Shown here piece by piece: positions 10,985 through 23,510 of a DNA stretch of 64,000 nt; positions within the stretch are counted from its first letter, which is position 1; each line of letters begins with the position of its first letter. The notes under the pieces are model-generated. The model searched no databases and was not told the origin of the DNA. It worked only from the letters and a program-made list of their open reading frames with translations. Made by a program: the position numbers and the translations under genes. This DNA is from Armillaria gallica. Taxonomy: Eukaryota > Basidiomycota > Agaricomycetes > Agaricales > Physalacriaceae. The stretch is taken from assembly GCA_037576215.1 (NCBI GenBank), contig JBANDB010000009.1, positions 3,348,001 through 3,412,000 on the forward strand. The letters are read 5' to 3'.

Positions 10985-12726
10985 TTACTGAGACCCCTGC
11001 ACCTTACCTAAAGGCGTTTTGGCCATGACAGTGAGTACTTCGAAGAGCACCTAGTGTCCGATACCAAATTAGCTCCAGAATATTCTGAAAGAGCGAGATA
11101 CTTACATCGGCAGCAGCGATAGTAGTAAGCTCCGCATTTGTATCATACGCAGGTGCGACCTCAACAATGTCAGCACCGACGAGATGAAGGCCATCCAAAC
11201 CCCTCAAGATTGTGCGAATCTCGCGAGTGGACCAGCCTCCAGTCTCCGGCGTACCCGTGGCAGGAGCAAAGGCAGGGTCGATGGAATCGATCTGATATTC
11301 AAATGAGCCATGATCGACGTTTTATGAATTTGAAAAAAGGCGCCTACATCGATAGAAAGGTATACAGGCGCGTTCCCGACGGTCTCACGAATTTTCTTGA
11401 TGATACCATCAGTCCCTAAAATTTGATACATCGATACAACGGGTTTCTCCTAGAAAATAACGAAAACTAACCGATGACATCGATCTCGCGCGCCTCAATG
11501 CGCTTGAAGCCAGCGTCGTTGTCATTGTCGTAATCCTCGAGCCCAGAAAGTGTCGTCCGAATGGCGCCGTGCTATAGAAAAAGGACAAACTAGGATCAAA
11601 GTACTCGGCAGAGATAGAAACAAAGACAAAAGGGAGCGGGGTACAGGGTGCGCATTAGAACAGGAAGCACTTGCAATTGATGATCCATTCTTAATGAGAC
11701 CTTCTTGACTCGCCCAGTAAAAATATGTGCCATGATTGATGGCAGCGACATCCGACGGGGCTCCCCCAAAGACAGAGGGCTTCCAGGTATCTGTGTATGT
11801 TTGCTTCGGTCAGCATTTAATGGCGCAGAAGGACAGATAGCTACCCAGATGAGAATCAAAGTGGATGACAGAAATGGGTCCGTAAGCAGAATAAATAGAA
11901 CGTAAAAGCGGAAGAACAATGGTGTGATCACCACCGAGGGTAATGACCGAGGGTGATGTTTACCATCGATAGAGAGGGCGTCAAGGTTTGGCCAGTCACA
12001 GAATCGTTCCCCAAAGGAGAGTACGTTTCGCGGTGCAGCAACGCTTTGTGCCCTTCTTCAATCTGTTTTATAGCGACTTTGTTGTCGTAGGGCCTATGAT
12101 GATTCAATCAGCATGAAGAAAGCAAACGCGGACGCGACACTCACGTAACGGGAATGTCGCCACAGTCCACAATTTTGAGACCAGACTTGAACGGGTTAGA
12201 CTCGAGAGGGACGTTGTATCCGCCATATAACGTGAGACGACGAGATCCAGTGCGAATCCCGGCTACAAGATGAACACATTATGGTCATGATTAAAGCCAC
12301 GACGCATATTAGCTACCTGGACCGAAGCGTGCCCCGGGCCTGTAACTGGTACCGGTGTCCTGGAGGAAAGGATTAGATACTTGAAATAATCAGAAGGTTA
12401 ATAGACTCACAAAGGGCGCACCAATGAAAGCGATGTCGAACAACTCGCCCTTCTCTTTGGTGAGACACTGTACCCATGGCAATTTAGCGAAGGTAGTAAT
12501 GCCAGAGAAGATGGCGTCAGCTGTGACTGTAAGATGGAATAAGCCCCATGGGATTAGTCGGAGAGGTATGCCGCTCGCCTTCACCGGCACTGGTACGGTA
12601 CAAAGGTTCAAGAGGATATTTGACATAGTCCAATGGCATCTGGTCTGCATGATGATCATGATCATGTTCAGCGCCAGATACAGCCAAGAACGTAGCCAAA
12701 TATACAGAGGAGAGTAAGTACTTCAT
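10985..12726 (-). CDS. Agmatinase-like ureohydrolase with signal peptide
   Basis: Manganese ureohydrolase of the arginase/agmatinase fold, expected to release urea from agmatine or a related guanidino compound. Ten exons give 399 residues. The N-terminus MKYLLSSVYLATFLAVSGA is a signal peptide, followed by a His/Asp-rich patch (HDHDHHADQ), so the enzyme is probably secreted or vacuolar. Metal-ligand motifs are all present: TLGGDHT, HFDSHLDTW and SIDIDSIDPAF, then GTPETGGWSTREIRTILRGL. The intron at about 11572-11674 starts with GCAAGT (GC-AG). Two frame breaks, at about 12009-12012 (a CCCC run) and 11946-11949, each need one extra base to read through ERFCDWPNLDALSIDG to GKHHPR and VITLGGDHT. 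It is divergent from the MATE gene. Substrate is not settled: fungal agmatinase-like proteins include guanidinobutyrases. Confidence 0.88.
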
Positions 12727-13139
12727 GTTGGAGGTGCAAGCAAACTCGAGGAACTGGGGTGAGGCTGAAGCAAATACCTTCTGCTTGTTTATAAGGCAAT
12801 GGCAGAGGAATTTGAAACCAGACCATAGCTTGGCCTCGGGAAACTATACGTGTTCCGCAATGATCCCGTTTGTATTAGTCGACATCGTTCCGTCAGTCTG
12901 CGTCGTGTTTTGCCTTGAGGCATTCCACACGTCCGGATGAGAGTGCATTCTAAATCAAATGCCGATAAGAAAACTAAAAATGACTTGAAGCGACCATGGG
13001 AATAATCTTAGTGCGAGGAAATCGGCCCATTCATCAATCCAAGGAGAGAAAAGTCAAGATCTGAGACGGATAAAGGCGGCTCAGAGTGAAATTTATGTCA
13101 AGAATCAGAAAGAACCCCATACCTTCCGACTGTCATACT
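12727..13139. promoter_or_regulatory. Shared upstream region of agmatinase and MATE genes
   Basis: 413 bp between two divergent start codons. It must contain both promoters and could act as a bidirectional promoter. I recognise no specific operator. Confidence 0.4.
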
Positions 13140-15126
13140 ATGGCCTCCCACCTCCTTGCAAACGAGACGACTCCTCTTCTCCAGAATTCTCCCGAGTCCG
13201 AAACTGAGAATGAGGCCGACGTTTCCTGTCCTTCATCTTCAACCGACGGTTTTCCGGAAGGAGAAAATGTGAGCCGGGCGCTCGGCCCCCACGTGAGCCT
13301 TCACCTTTTCGGGTCGCTCTTTGTCGATTCGATTCCCGGTGAGTGCAACCAAGTCAATAACGAGGTTGCTGAGTATTTACAATACCGATGCAGTTATTTT
13401 GTCCTACATACTTCAAAACTCGATTCAAACAGCTTCAATTCTCATTGTGGGTCGCCTAGGCCCTGATGAACTATCGGTTGCCGCATTTTCTCTGATGCTG
13501 GCTTTCGTAACTGGCTAGTATTTGGTTCCTTTTTCTTTACAAAGATGATCCCACTTTATTGTATAGGCTGGTGCGTTGCACTGGGTGGTACGACGGCTCT
13601 CGATACTCTCGGGTCTCAGGCCTTTACCGGTGGAAGTCGACCCACAGACTTGTCCATTCACTTTCAAAGATGCATCGTCTTGTTGTGGATTCTTCTGATT
13701 CCTGTCTGCATTCTATGGGCTTTCATTGAACCCGTCTTACTAGCGCTCGGTCAACCCGAAATACTTAGCAGTGACGTCCAGAGGTTCTTACGTGTTCTTA
13801 TTATCGGCGCGCCCGGATACATTGGCTTTGAGAGCTTAAAGAAGTATCTTCAGTGCCAAGGCAAGTATATTTTTTTTTATCGAAACGCGTGTTTTCTCAC
13901 CGTGTCATAAAGGGATCATGGGAGCCTCCACCGCTGTTCTCGCAGTAGTCTTCCCCATCAACATCGGATTGAATGTGCTTTTCGTCCATTTCACATCTCT
14001 TGGCTTATTGGGTTCTCCCGTTGCCTTGTCCTTGACTTACTGGATGGCCTTTGCCCTTCTTTCCGTTTACACCGCTTGGTCTCCCATGCATCGCCAGAAT
14101 GGTTGCTGGGGAGGGTTGCAATTGCGTGCGGTGTTCCACCTGCACAACTGTTATCTTTTCCTCAAGTTGGCTATTCCGGGAATCCTCATGGTTGGGACTG
14201 AATGGTAAGCGCCAAGTGCCTCGGAGTATTTTTGGGTCCTTACGCAAATTCCAGGGCCGCCTTTGAGATCGTAGCACTGGCTGCAGGTCGCTTAGGCTCG
14301 CTTCCGCTTGCCGCACAATCCGTTATCATGACCACGGACCAAAGTACGTATACATTTGACTGGGAACGGTTATAGTTCTGAATCATATCTCCGTAGTTCT
14401 CAACACACTGCCTTTTGGTATCGGAGTTGCGGCGTCCAATCGTGTGGGCAACCTCATAGGTGCCCGTTCTGCCGTTGGAGCAAAGAATGCCGCACATGCG
14501 TCCGCTCTACTGAGTATGGTAGTAGGACTTCTTGTCATGACTGTCATGATAGCAACCAAAGACGTAAGCACTGCTATTTTGATAGTTCACCCCTGCTTAA
14601 GGAAAAGCAGGTATATGGCTATCTATTCAGTGACGATGAGGGTGTTGTTGATCTTGTCAGCAAAGTGATGCCCTTAGTGGCATCTTTTCAAGTTGCTGAT
14701 GGTCTTGCCGGATCCTGCGGAGGAGTTTTGCGTGGTCAAGGTTAGTCAACACCCTACATCCGCCCTCGGTCTCTCATGTTTCATCAAGGTCGCCAGTATC
14801 TCGGTGCTTTGTTCAATCTCGGTGCTTATTATGTACTCGCCTTACCGATGGGCATTACACTCGCCTTTCGCTCCGATCTTGGCCTCCAAGGTCTCTGGAT
14901 TGGTACGTGTAATTGTCCAGCATTTGTTTTGATATCAAACCTTGTTCCTTCATTAGGTCAAGTAGTGGCCTTGTTCATAGTCGGACTGGGTGAATATTTC
15001 GTGGTTTGGCTTGGAACTGATTGGGACCTCGAGGTTCAGCGCGGTGTGGACAGAAACCAGGAGGAGGCGAAGCGAAGGTCTATTGACAGGGCTTCTGGTG
15101 AAGAAGAGTGGGCCACGCCAAATTAA
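13140..15126 (+). CDS. MATE family multidrug/metabolite efflux transporter
   Basis: Cation-coupled exporter of the multidrug and toxin extrusion family (ERC1-like fungal branch). Nine exons give 524 residues, an exact multiple of three. A polar N-terminus ([16 protein letters not shown]) precedes 12 predicted membrane segments in two repeats: [20 protein letters not shown] and [13 protein letters not shown] in the first, [14 protein letters not shown] and VGNLIGA in the second. The C-terminus is charged and cytoplasmic. Introns at 13861-13912 (GCAAGT) and 13514-13566 (GCTAGT, less certain) appear to be GC-AG; no GT donor keeps the frame at either place. Head-to-head with the agmatinase gene, so export of an amine is a reasonable guess but only an inference. 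Confidence 0.9.
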
Positions 15127-15582
15127 AGAATAAATATATTCTGTGCAGCTATTGCTTAACAGTAATATACGGGACCTGTTAGGTTCCATCTGCACAAATG
15201 CGGACGTTAATAGATCGCCCGAGCCTCGGGATACGGCTCAGTTAACACATAATAAGTACTAAGGTATTTTGATTAAGTCTCGAAGTATCCTCGCTACTGA
15301 AGCTGATACAAGAAGGTAACAGCGCTAACCAATAATTCCTTGCTACCATACGGGTTTCAGGTCAGGTTCGAGCAATGCATGAATATCATCATGGGACATT
15401 CCCTATATAATATGGACCTAACTGTTGTGAAAAATCATTGAATCTAAGACTAAAGAATGCTTAATAGTCGGTTCTTTATTGAAAGTTTGACCAAGAAACA
15501 CGACATCTATAAAGTTTAGAATACTATACGATGAGAGAAAATCGGTTTGAATATTACCTGGCACATGTAGAACATGCGTTCG
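15127..15582. other. Intergenic region between convergent MATE and permease genes
   Basis: 456 bp, AT-rich, containing 3' untranslated DNA of both genes. I see no gene. Confidence 0.4.
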
Positions 15583-17744
15583 TCACGTTGAACTTTTTTC
15601 ATCCATGTTTGTGTCATCGCGGACGTTATTCACGGGCCCATGGAACCACTTGTGGGCGGATGTCACCCACGAGACCGTAGCAAAGATGAAAACAGCGGCG
15701 ATGAGAACGATTGCGTAGTCTAAATGAAAGATCGATATGTGTCATTAGAGATAAGGACTCTAGGCAGAAGTCGCGCACTCATGTCCTGGGCAGTGGTGTG
15801 TTGGCCGGTGGGGAACAACAACAGCACCACGATAAATGTGACCCATGATACTGCAACGGTACCAATGGGAATGGCCCATCGGCCCAATGTGAAAGGCCCA
15901 GGGACGACGTTATTCCGTCCGGAAGTAATGCGCAAGAAAATGGGAACGATGTAAGAAGTGTACAATCCGATAACGGAGGCGCTGGCGAAGGAATAGTATC
16001 AGTACGACATACAAAGAGTCACGGGGGTGGTGCACACCCAGCAAGCGAGGTCAGAGCAGTTTCTGAGAACCCGAGTAATCCACAAATACCAGCGAATACC
16101 ATGACAAGCCAAGCTGCATTGACTGGCGTCTGGGTTCTGGAATTTATTTTCTTCCACCATCGAGAACCGGGCAGCGCATTGTCTCTACAGAACTTGGAAT
16201 CAGAGAAATATAAATCCTTCGTGAAAGGACACTCAAACCTGGCAAAGGCAAATACTACACGAGACGCATCTACCCCTTGGGCAGCACCCGTGACATACTA
16301 AAAATATGTCAGAGAAGGAACAGGCCGTATGGTCAAAGAAGTACACGCCTGAACAACGATGATGAATGACCATATGGCTAACATCCCTCGTTTCCCAAGC
16401 GCATCCAGGAAAACCTGGCCCATAGGGAGAGGAAGTTCGGTGGCGAGAAGATCTGTAACGGAAGGGATAGCGAATGATGTAGCAATTAACAGAATCCACC
16501 CAAGGCCGGCGGTACCAGCAACAGCAGTTATGATGGCAACAGGCGCCGCAACGTCGGCCCCGGAAACTTCCTCAGAGATATGAGCAGCAGAGTCATCTGG
16601 TTATAGTCGTTGTAAATAAGGCTCTTCGACGCCAAGGGGTGAACTCACATCCTGTCAACGTCCACATAGGCGCAGTGAAAGCTAATAAAAATGCCCAGCC
16701 ATCTAGACAAAAAGCTGAGCATGCAGGAGTTAAAACATCAAGTAAACTTACTGTTTGACCAGCCGGTATTGTTCTCAAAGAGGGTGAAAGCATCCTTGGT
16801 GGAGACCTTGTTGTCTCCAGAAGCAACCAAAAGGGCGATGATTGCGGCGACCGTTGTTCCGACTACAGGTTAAACTAGGATCAGTACTTAACGCCAGAAG
16901 CAATGACTACTCGCCGTTCACGATGACATAAAACAAGTTTAAGCGTGCCAAAATTCTGGTAGCCGCGGAACAGACAATGCCATGGGAGAACAAGATCACC
17001 AGAAGAATACCAAAAGTTGCCCCAGAAGATAGATTCGTAGCTCCGTCAGAGTTGACAGCGATAGCAGTTGTAATCATTTGAGCACAGGTATAGTCGATCG
17101 AACACACAAGTGTAATTTGACCGGTGATGTTAGCCCAACCTGGTGTGAGGCATAGGTAAGCTATCGGCCGATGTACTTGCTGCAAAACCAAACCTGTAAT
17201 CCAGCTTGCTAAAGCTGAGTATTTGGGGGGTGCCAACTTGGCGGACCAATAATAAAGGCCAGCGCTAGTTCTAATCGGGAGCATTAACACCGGTCTCAAA
17301 GATAAAGGACAAACGTACGGCATCGAAGATGTCAGCTCTGCCATAGCAAGAGCTATAGTCATTACGAAGATGCTGGGAATTAACCATCCATAGACTAAAC
17401 CGACATGCCCGCCTGAACGATCGTGTCAGGTTCTGTTGGTTACTACGGGGGCAATAAATTTACCGCTCACGAGTCCAAATGATAGGGTAGAGGATACAGA
17501 AGCGACGACTCCCATGATAGAAAACGCAAATGCTACGGTCTCGATAAGCTGCATCTACAGTGAGCACTCATTTAATTTTCATTGAAGAACATTGACTTAC
17601 CGAGAATTCACGCTTGAATTCGCTTTTATAGCCAAGTTCAGCGAGTTTGGCATCGTCTGCATGTCGCAGGGGAGGACTAGAGACATCCTGGACCACAGCA
17701 TGGACTTTAATGTCGCTTTTGTCGCCCTTGATTAAAGAAGACAT
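15583..17744 (-). CDS. APC superfamily amino-acid/GABA/choline-type permease
   Basis: Plasma-membrane uptake permease of the fungal family that includes UGA4 (GABA), HNM1 (choline) and BAT-type carriers. Twelve exons give about 529 residues with 12 hydrophobic segments. Diagnostic stretches are FAFSIMGVVASVSSTLSFGL (first helix), the unwound-helix region TSAGLYYWSAKLAPP, APMWTLTGYDSAAHISEE, and YVTGAAQGVDASRVVFAFAR. The start MSSLIKGDKSD was chosen because the upstream in-frame methionine gives an unlikely hydrophobic leader. Introns at about 16863-16914 (GCGAGT) and 16298-16348 (GCGTGT) are GC-AG. The gene is convergent with the MATE gene. The substrate cannot be fixed from sequence; GABA, choline or polyamines are candidates. 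Confidence 0.92.
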
Positions 17745-18513
17745 AGTGATGGTACGAAAGAAGGTAAGCTGGGAGTCCAAGGTCGAAAAAGGACATTTTG
17801 AGAAGGTATTTATCTCCATGAAGAGTCAGATTGATAGGCTCTCACGTCGGTAGCAGAGCCGAGGGAGTTCGAGATAAGGAGCCCTTACGTAGCCAATTTT
17901 GTTCGGAAATCTGGCGCGCCTGGCAACTTAAACGATCGGTAGACACGTGTTACATTTCAACAGCGTGCGGCCTGCCACCTCGTGTGGCAGTGCTTATCTT
18001 CATTCATTAAGGCGCTGTCGTAGAAGTCCAAAGAACGGGAGAGCGCATATACAAGCAGCAAGTTCCTCAGCCCAATTTGCTTTGCATTAACGAATAGGAA
18101 ATTCCTAATTTAAAACGTCTCGTGAGTGTTTTCCAATGCCTCGGAGATTTAACGAGACATGCCATTCCCGCACTACACCATCCCGACGAATTTCCGTTTG
18201 CGGCTATTTCAAAGCACATGCAGCATTCCCCGAGGCTAACCTTGCGATAGGATCAGAGGCTGGTTCCCTCTGGTTCCTCGTGGACATCATGATCTAGCCG
18301 CGGCCCCAGACGTGTGAGTGAATATTGAACAATTTGTTTGCGTAAGCCACGGCACATCGGTGAAGCAACTAACAGTAACGCAGCGGATCTAATTCCAATA
18401 AGTATGCGTAGGTAAAGTTATACTGTACATGTGCAGAGTTTGAGGCGAGCATCAAAGAATTGATATGAGCATTGCGTATTGGTGCAGTAAGTGTCCGAAG
18501 TATAAGGATACAA
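17745..18513. other. Intergenic region upstream of permease, downstream of PIF1
   Basis: 769 bp. It holds the permease promoter and the 3' end of the PIF1 gene. I see no gene, RNA or repeat in it. Confidence 0.4.
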
Positions 18514-20850
18514 TTAGTCGTCTAATGTTTCCAGGGTCTTGCTCCACTGTATCACCTTGGGATGGGCCATTACCTGAATCAATCTGTTACTTCTGAGACC
18601 AGAATTCATAAATGTGCATATATATACCTTGTTTGGATCGAAGTTGAGAACCTGAAGCCCTTCTAATGACGTAGCTCGAGACAGAGCAACGTACGCTTGA
18701 CCTACATGAATTTAGACAAAATGCTGCGACTCGAAAACCATCACACTTGCCTTTTTCGAAGACCTTGCCTAGGTCAACCTTAACTCTATCCAATGTTTGA
18801 CCTTGTGATTTGTGGATCGACATGGCCCATGACAGGATCAAAGGAAGCTTTTGGACGTAAGGACGTAACCAAGATGTTCCAGGACTATCAACGCACCTGT
18901 GATCGACTGACTTGCAGCTCTCCATTTGGAAGCTCTACCTTCGAAATTTCGGGCATAACCAAAACCCTACGCCTCGCCCCGTGCGGCAGCACGAACTCGA
19001 CTTCTGGATACAATTGTACGGTTCCGACCACAGCACTCTTTTTCGCAGGCTTGGACGGAGGCTTGGACGAAGACTTGGATGACCCATCCTCCGCGAGGGC
19101 CTCAACGTCGTCCTCAATCCCGTAGGTCATCGGATCAACGAATCGACGAACACGTCCCATAGAACCGTTGACGAGATTCTCGTCAGTATTCTTGATGAGC
19201 ATGACCTAGTAAGGAAGCGTGAATGAGATGTCGAGATTGATGGACAGACTTCCTACCTGCGCATCCTTTCTCAATGTGAGCACCTCTGGAGCCATGAAAT
19301 TTGACAACATTTTCTTTCCTGAATCGGTCAATGCCAGTGGGCCACCGTCCTGGGCGGTGTAGGTCATTGCTTCCGTCTGCAATCCACTCAAACGTCCACT
19401 ATTAGCTCTATCGACTTCTTCACGACGCGGGAATCTGGAATGCGGCTCAAACGACAGTTGTATATAAATTGAATAGTCACGCACAGTTCAGTTGGCCCAA
19501 GCCCATCGTCGTACTCTATACTCCTGGATAAGGAGCGGAACCTAGAAATTGACGCGCCGGACAAGCAGCCAAAACGCATTTCGTTCAGCATGTCGACGAA
19601 TTCTGTTGCGATGGTTAGCGAATACTACGCAGACGCTAAGACAAGCCCTACCTTGATCCGTCTGCCTGAAAACTTTCGTCAGGTTAAACGTTCTCTTAAT
19701 AGTTTCACTCCACAATTTCGCTTCAAAGGCAAATTTGACACCAGACTTCCCGACAGGGGGCAACTGGAAGAAATCCCCAGTGACGACGAGCTGTTGAAGT
19801 ATTTAGTGACGGACTTGAGAAGATTATATGAACGAACTTGGATGCCTCCAAAGGGTTTCGGACTTCCTCTTAATTTACTTCCAACTTGTGCGATTTTATC
19901 GAAAAGATCACCATCCACCATTGACACTGCATAATGTTGACTGGGGATTCGTTAGAGAATGTGAAGGAACGCGAACCTTCGTCAATGATCAAAACCTTTG
20001 TCCTTGTCCATCTCGAATAGGCCTTCTTGTTTTTCCTGACTTTGTTGACTAGCACGTCGACAGAATCTGTACCAAGACCGATGCCAGAGAAAGAGTGGAT
20101 CGTAACACCTCCGATATTGCAAGCCGCAATACCTGTATGGTGGCGTAAGCAATGTTGAATCCACGCACTTGGCAACCGTACCTGTGGAAGCGGTGATAGC
20201 AATAGCGTCAGAAGAGTTGGGCCACTTCTTCTTCAGCGTTTTGATAATTTCGCGTAAAAGCACGGATTTCCCAGTACCTGCAGAGCTGCGCGTTAAACAA
20301 AGAGCACCATGTACGCGCTAAGACACGTACCGGCACTTCCCGTGTAGAAAACACTTTCTCCATCTTGAACCAATTGGAGGATCCGGGTCTGTTCTTGACT
20401 CAGAAAGACGGACGCGACTTTTCGTTTCTTGTCTTTGGTGGAAGACAAAACGTAAGCCTCTTTGATGCCCGAATGTTTTGTTGCTGACGATGATGAACGC
20501 TGGACCTTGGGCTCTGGGACTGCAGACCAGCTGTCTGGGAGCTTCCTGGCCTTCTTTTGAGGCGCAGGGTTGAGGTCAGCGGTCGGAGGCTCACTGAGTC
20601 GTTTGTTCCACGTTTTCGACGACGCCAGTGGCTCCTTCTTGTGCGTAAGAGTCGAACGATTTTTCTCCGAAGAGACTGATTTTCCAGCGAGAGCGTCCTG
20701 GATGTCCTTCAATCGTTGCTGGGTACCAGTGAGAGGTGCGGCAGGTTGGCTGGACGGCCACTCGATCTCCTGAGAAGACTGCGGCATTACCGACGACGAC
20801 GAAAAGTCGCGTTTGAACGTCCGCAGTCCGGATTGTGCTTTCGAAGACAT
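18514..20850 (-). CDS. PIF1: PIF1-family ATP-dependent 5'-3' DNA helicase
   Basis: Helicase acting on telomeres, G-quadruplexes and mitochondrial DNA. About 11 exons and some 600 residues. The first 150 residues are low-complexity and basic; then the SF1B helicase core: Walker [15 protein letters not shown] (split by an intron after GSAG), motif Ia AITASTG, then [14 protein letters not shown], Walker [38 protein letters not shown], and the C-terminal [20 protein letters not shown] and QAYVALSRA. The intron at about 18702-18750 begins with GCAAGT (GC-AG). The gene ends [13 protein letters not shown]. It lies 125 bp downstream of the RPN6 stop on the same strand. Confidence 0.94.
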
Positions 20851-20975
20851 TGTCGCTGAGGTCGTCGACGATGAGGATGATGAAGGTTTGTCTTAGGAAT
20901 TGTTTGTAGACACGAGCGTGTGAATTTTCTATAAAATAGAAACACGTGATCGCATTGACGCGTCTCGCGTCTCGT

Positions 20976-22747
20976 CACGCAATTTTTACAGTTTTCGCGT
21001 ACAACGACTCTACTACTTTCCCTACTTGCTCCAGCGTATCAATAGCAGCAACGTACATGTTCTGATAACGGGTCAGTGAGGAAGGAGAATTTTTGGTGTT
21101 AACAGACTTACATCAGGCTGAGGCTCGTCGAACACGAGCAGGCATCCATGACCTTGGTCAAGTACACCATGGAAGACCTTATCCAAAATCATTTGTGACA
21201 ATCTGTGAATTGGTGAGTGGGTACGTTGCAAGAACGACGCGGAAGTAACGAACTTCGCCTCAACAGCTTGTCGACCTTGTCCAACAGTATCGGCAACATA
21301 TTCAAGTTCTACCACTGAGTATGGCTCAACGATCCTGAGCAAGTTTTGCTCCAAAAGAGTGTCATATAGCGCAGCAAGATGTGATCGTATTGTAGGATCG
21401 GACGACAATTCTGCAGCATAGGATAAGACAAAACAACCACATGGACACGAAGTTCACATACCATCCTTGTAATCCCTCAACGCTTTCTCGAAGTCAGCCA
21501 AATTTCTATCTTGATGGGCTCGCGCTACGGCCCTCATACTCTCAACCTCTTTGAGCTGTGCGTATTTGACGGCCAACTTTATTGAAAGCAAAGCTGTGAC
21601 ATCCTCAGGCTATAAAGGCGCGTGAGAAAGTGGGAAAACGACGTGAAAGACGACATACAAGGTTGAGCATGACTTTGCACAAAAGCATGTATTTCAGAGC
21701 CCCAAGTGCTTTGCCGTCGTCTTCCCCTTGAGAAGACAGATTTTCAAAGGCTTCAAAGAAGTAAGAGTAGGCAGTCGTGTAATCCTTGTCTTCGGCATGG
21801 AGTATGCCTGCAGAGAAGCATTAGTCGGCGGAGAATTTCAGACAATGGATGACCAACCGGATTGAAGATCAAGAGAGGCTTGTAGGTATGGAGGACAGTA
21901 AATAGAATTGGCAGCGGTCCGTGATGAAGTCAAGGCGGCCTAGGATACCAGCATCAGTACCCCGGTATATCCGAATACTTGGCACTCACCTTGGCCTTAG
22001 GAAGATTCCCAATCCCTCGATACACCCGACTCTCAAGCAGATGCACCTCCGTCAAGACCATCTTATCATCAAGCCGCTTGAGCTCGGTAAGCAAAGTTTC
22101 AATCATTGCCAACGCAGGCTTGTACTGCAGATCCTCCAATTGTCTGCGAAGACTCGAACGTCAAATTGTGCCAGGTCAAACGACTGAAAATCACCGACAG
22201 TCCCACCAGCCTCGTCTCCAAACTGTGCTTCAAGAATATCCTCTTCTCCCGCTTGGCCCACTGAATATTATCGTTCAGAACATTCATCTGCACTTGCTGA
22301 CTGTCGGGAATGGCATTGAAATAGTCCAAAAGAGTGCGGACTAGATATTGCGCGACATTAGCGCAAAGCAGCGAATCAGCAAAGTTACTGACTCAGCTTA
22401 GCCGTCTTTGCCTTGGCCGTGGACGACATGAAGGATCTTGACAGCGTAATAACTTCCGCAACACCTTGTGCATTCCTGTAAAGAATTCATAGGTTCAATA
22501 CCCTTGTCAAGACCATCAGAAACATAGCGCACTTCTGATCACGATACAGTTGCCCAAGGTTGACAAGCGCGGTCTCCTGGTCTCTCAGTGTTTGCGCCTT
22601 CTGTTGCTGAACATCCTTAGACGAAGTACTCGGCGCAGACGAGGACGATGTCAGTATCTGCTTGTACAGCGCCTCCGCGCGCACAGAATCCGTCTTCGAA
22701 GCAGCGTCTGCTTCTGCCAAGAGCTGGGCCGTCGTTAACGTAGACAT
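20976..22747 (-). CDS. RPN6: 26S proteasome regulatory subunit RPN6 (PSMD11)
   Basis: Lid subunit that clamps the 19S regulatory particle to the 20S core. About 420 residues over about nine exons with no frame problems. N-terminal TPR-like helices ([55 protein letters not shown]) lead to a C-terminal PCI domain ([57 protein letters not shown]). It ends [10 protein letters not shown]. It shares a 140-bp upstream region with the divergent RPB4 gene. Confidence 0.96.
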
Positions 22748-22887
22748 GAGGACTATACAGAGATGAAGAAATAAGCAAGTGCAAGGCGGACGCGCGTCGA
22801 CACGCCCTGAGAACGTGATACCATTTTAGGTGGAGGTCATTGGCATGCAACGCAAGCTCGACCAAACAAACATCTTCGTCTTGTCGA
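22748..22887. promoter_or_regulatory. Compact bidirectional promoter of RPN6 and RPB4
   Basis: Only 140 bp separate the two divergent start codons, so both core promoters and 5' leaders must fit here. I do not see an exact proteasome-associated control element (GGTGGCAAA). Confidence 0.5.
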
Positions 22888-23493
22888 ATGACGACCAGAC
22901 TAAGGCACCGACCACAGGTTGAAGAAGAGGATGCATCGGCGCTGAAGCTTGGACCAGGTGCGCATATACCCACTTATTCGCCTTTCTCTTACCAGATAAA
23001 CGGCAGAGTTCAACAACGCCGGTTGTCTACTCATTTCCGAGGTTAAATATCTGCTGGAGAACAGAGACAAGGATGCCCCAGATACTGCGTGGGTGGCATG
23101 GATATCTTGTAGACGAATGCATACTGAACTCGTTGGGACGATAGAGTGTACAACAAGACACTGGACTACGTGAAAACGTTCACGAAATTTAACACGACGG
23201 ACTCCGCCAGCGCTGTTCGCGAGTACGTTCTGACGCAGAGACCAAGAATGGACGACTGACATCATTCAAGGACCCTTCGAAGGGAGCCAGCCCTGACACA
23301 ATTTGAGACGGCGCAAATTGCCAATCTGTGTCCCGCGACGGCAGAAGAGGCCAAAAGTGTAATTCCGAGGTGTGCAGCTCCCCAATCTTGATATGTCCTG
23401 TACTCATTACCTCTTAGTCTCGTCAAAATCGACGATGATCGTCTACAAGCCTTACTGGATGAAATCCAGACAATGCGGAAGTTCCAGTCTTAG
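22888..23493 (+). CDS. RPB4: RNA polymerase II subunit RPB4
   Basis: Subunit of the Rpb4/Rpb7 stalk. Five exons splice to a 134-residue protein in one clean frame: start MTTRLRHRPQVEEEDASALK, then GPEFNNAGCLLISEVKYLLE, TLDYVKTFTKFN and LTQFETAQIANLCPATAEEA, ending QTMRKFQS. These match the HRDC-like Rpb4 fold. Exon 1 ends after 70 nt. No single open frame covers it, so the gene is easily missed. It is divergent from RPN6 and convergent with PUS1 (stop codons 17 bp apart). Confidence 0.95.
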
Positions 23494-23510
23494 GTTGCGA
23501 GTATTATAGG

